Positions 63,268-64,000 of a DNA stretch of 64,000 nt are shown here, one piece after another (within the stretch, counting starts at the first letter, position 1; each line of letters starts with the position of its first letter). The notes beneath the pieces are model-generated. The model made no database searches. It was not told the origin of the DNA and saw nothing but the letters and a program-made list of their open reading frames with translations. Both the position numbers and the translations under genes were made by a program. Origin of the DNA: Candidatus Nitrosotalea okcheonensis (GTDB lineage: Archaea > Thermoproteota > Nitrososphaeria > Nitrososphaerales > Nitrosopumilaceae); the NCBI RefSeq assembly GCF_900177045.1, contig NZ_LT841358.1, positions 1,735,559 through 1,799,558 of the forward strand, read 5' to 3'.

Positions 63268-64000
63268 CTAGTATTTTGGCATAAATCTTAGTCCAGTCTT
63301 TGCTGATACTGCAATTATTGATATTATTGCAATAGCAAGTACTAGAGCTGCGATTGGGCCAAACTCTGGAACTATCTGTGTACCGATTATCTCAATTTTT
63401 TCAGATGCCATTTGGAATGGAATTGTGATTGTTCTTGTGTCTGTGGAAGGTGTTTCTGTGAATTGTTGTATTTGTTCACCGTCTACTAGAACTGCAAAGA
63501 CACTGTCACCTGTACCACTTTTTGCATCAAGCACTGATCTTGGAATGTTAAGAGTGATCTGACCATCGTTGGTTGCTTGTATGTTTACAACAAGGGCTTT
63601 TGATGCAGTATCCAATGTTGCTCCAGAAACTGTTCCACCGTTGATGGTGTAGTCGATACAATACATTTCACTACCAGTTGTAGCTGCAAGTTGTTGCGGT
63701 GTGCAACTTGACTGTCCGCCACCAGGTAGTGTGAACTGTGTTGTTGTCGATAGTAGTCCTTGTTGTGAGCCAGCTTGAACATAAATGGTATAAGTTCCAC
63801 CTGCTGTCCATAATGGGCTTGAGGTGTTGATTTTATCTTGAAAATCACCGTTGCTGTTCAATGTTATCTGATCTACTTCTACAACCTTTCCATTGGGGTC
63901 TGAAACTTTCATGGTAACAGCTTGTCCGCCTATGGAATTTTGGACATGTCCTGTAACAATTACTATTGACTGTCTGTCGTATGCACTTTTGTCTGTAGAC
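63268..64000 (-). CDS. Secreted PEFG-CTERM protein, tandem paralogue 3 (5' end outside window)
   Basis: The frame is open to the window edge: it reads AYDRQSIVIVTGHVQNSIGGQ before the internal ATG at 63912, matching the TYNQGDTVIMTGH region of paralogue 1, so the signal peptide and start lie beyond 64000. It continues with VSDPNGKVVEVDQI, a domain with ITLNIPRSVLDAK and FAVLVDGEQIQQF, then PEFGPIAALVLAIAIISI and KTGLRFMPKY. Confidence 0.85.
   Translation of the reverse strand, partial: STDKSAYDRQSIVIVTGHVQNSIGGQAVTMKVSDPNGKVVEVDQITLNSNGDFQDKINTSSPLWTAGGTYTIYVQAGSQQGLLSTTTQFTLPGGGQSSCTPQQLAATTGSEMYCIDYTINGGTVSGATLDTASKALVVNIQATNDGQITLNIPRSVLDAKSGTGDSVFAVLVDGEQIQQFTETPSTDTRTITIPFQMASEKIEIIGTQIVPEFGPIAALVLAIAIISIIAVSAKTGLRFMPKY

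Overview
This 64 kb window is chromosomal DNA of an AT-rich archaeon, almost certainly a Nitrososphaerota (Thaumarchaeota) member of the ammonia-oxidising type. The support is: archaeal ribosomal proteins S2/S4/S13, RNA polymerase subunit N and TBP; deoxyhypusine synthase and a thermosome-like chaperonin; an archaeal mevalonate/isopentenyl-phosphate-kinase lipid cluster; several secreted proteins ending in the PEFG-CTERM sorting signal described from this phylum; and many genes whose TATA box sits about 25 bases before the start codon (leaderless style). I cannot place it to genus.

Layout. 0.1-4.6 kb: divergent chaperonin, deoxyhypusine synthase, pyruvoyl arginine decarboxylase and a frameshifted deoxyhypusine-synthase-like gene (polyamine/hypusine metabolism). 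4.7-6.6 kb: a secreted pentapeptide-repeat protein and a nickel/cobalt permease, each behind a near-identical promoter carrying two spaced AGTTTACGT boxes. 6.6-9.4 kb: decayed EamA transporter, two mini-genes, a membrane protein and TBP. 9.7-15.3 kb: PEFG-CTERM DsbA-like oxidoreductase with a membrane partner, then two large secreted proteins. 15.4-26.3 kb: the most distinctive region. Two copies of a module (two-domain winged-helix regulator plus small membrane protein), two single winged-helix proteins, three small secreted proteins and a seven-gene operon (regulator, anchored proteins, ABC exporter, HtrA protease) share a promoter box of the form TTAG-N6-TGTACCT placed against the TATA box. 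Seven copies were found by eye. 22.4-27 kb also holds gene remnants (AAA ATPase, LamG domain).

28-31 kb: methyltransferase, UPF0147 protein, a TnpB-bearing element with perfect 23-bp terminal inverted repeats and an 8-bp target duplication, and a Rieske ferredoxin whose stop codon lies in that duplication. 31.3-40.5 kb: housekeeping run on the minus strand (fumarylacetoacetase-family hydrolase, GltX, polyprenyl synthase, IDI-like Nudix protein, isopentenyl phosphate kinase, mevalonate kinase, MEMO, S2, enolase, RpoN) and tRNA-Leu(GAG). 40.7-46.1 kb: NAD(P)HX epimerase, MBL hydrolase, CobT-like protein, GlmS, S4 and S13 with an alanine-rich tail. 46.4-50 kb: MoxR-like ATPase, VWA protein and small HTH protein. 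50-53.3 kb: a 1013-residue S-layer-like surface protein. 53.3-58.4 kb: cysteine desulfurase-LarE-LarC facing malate dehydrogenase-LarB, a nickel-pincer cofactor pathway without LarA in view. 58.3-64 kb: VIT1-type transporter, B12-dependent-type radical SAM protein, and three tandem PEFG-CTERM paralogues, the last running off the window.

No CRISPR array, rRNA or replication origin was seen. All function calls come from reading motifs; no database search was possible.
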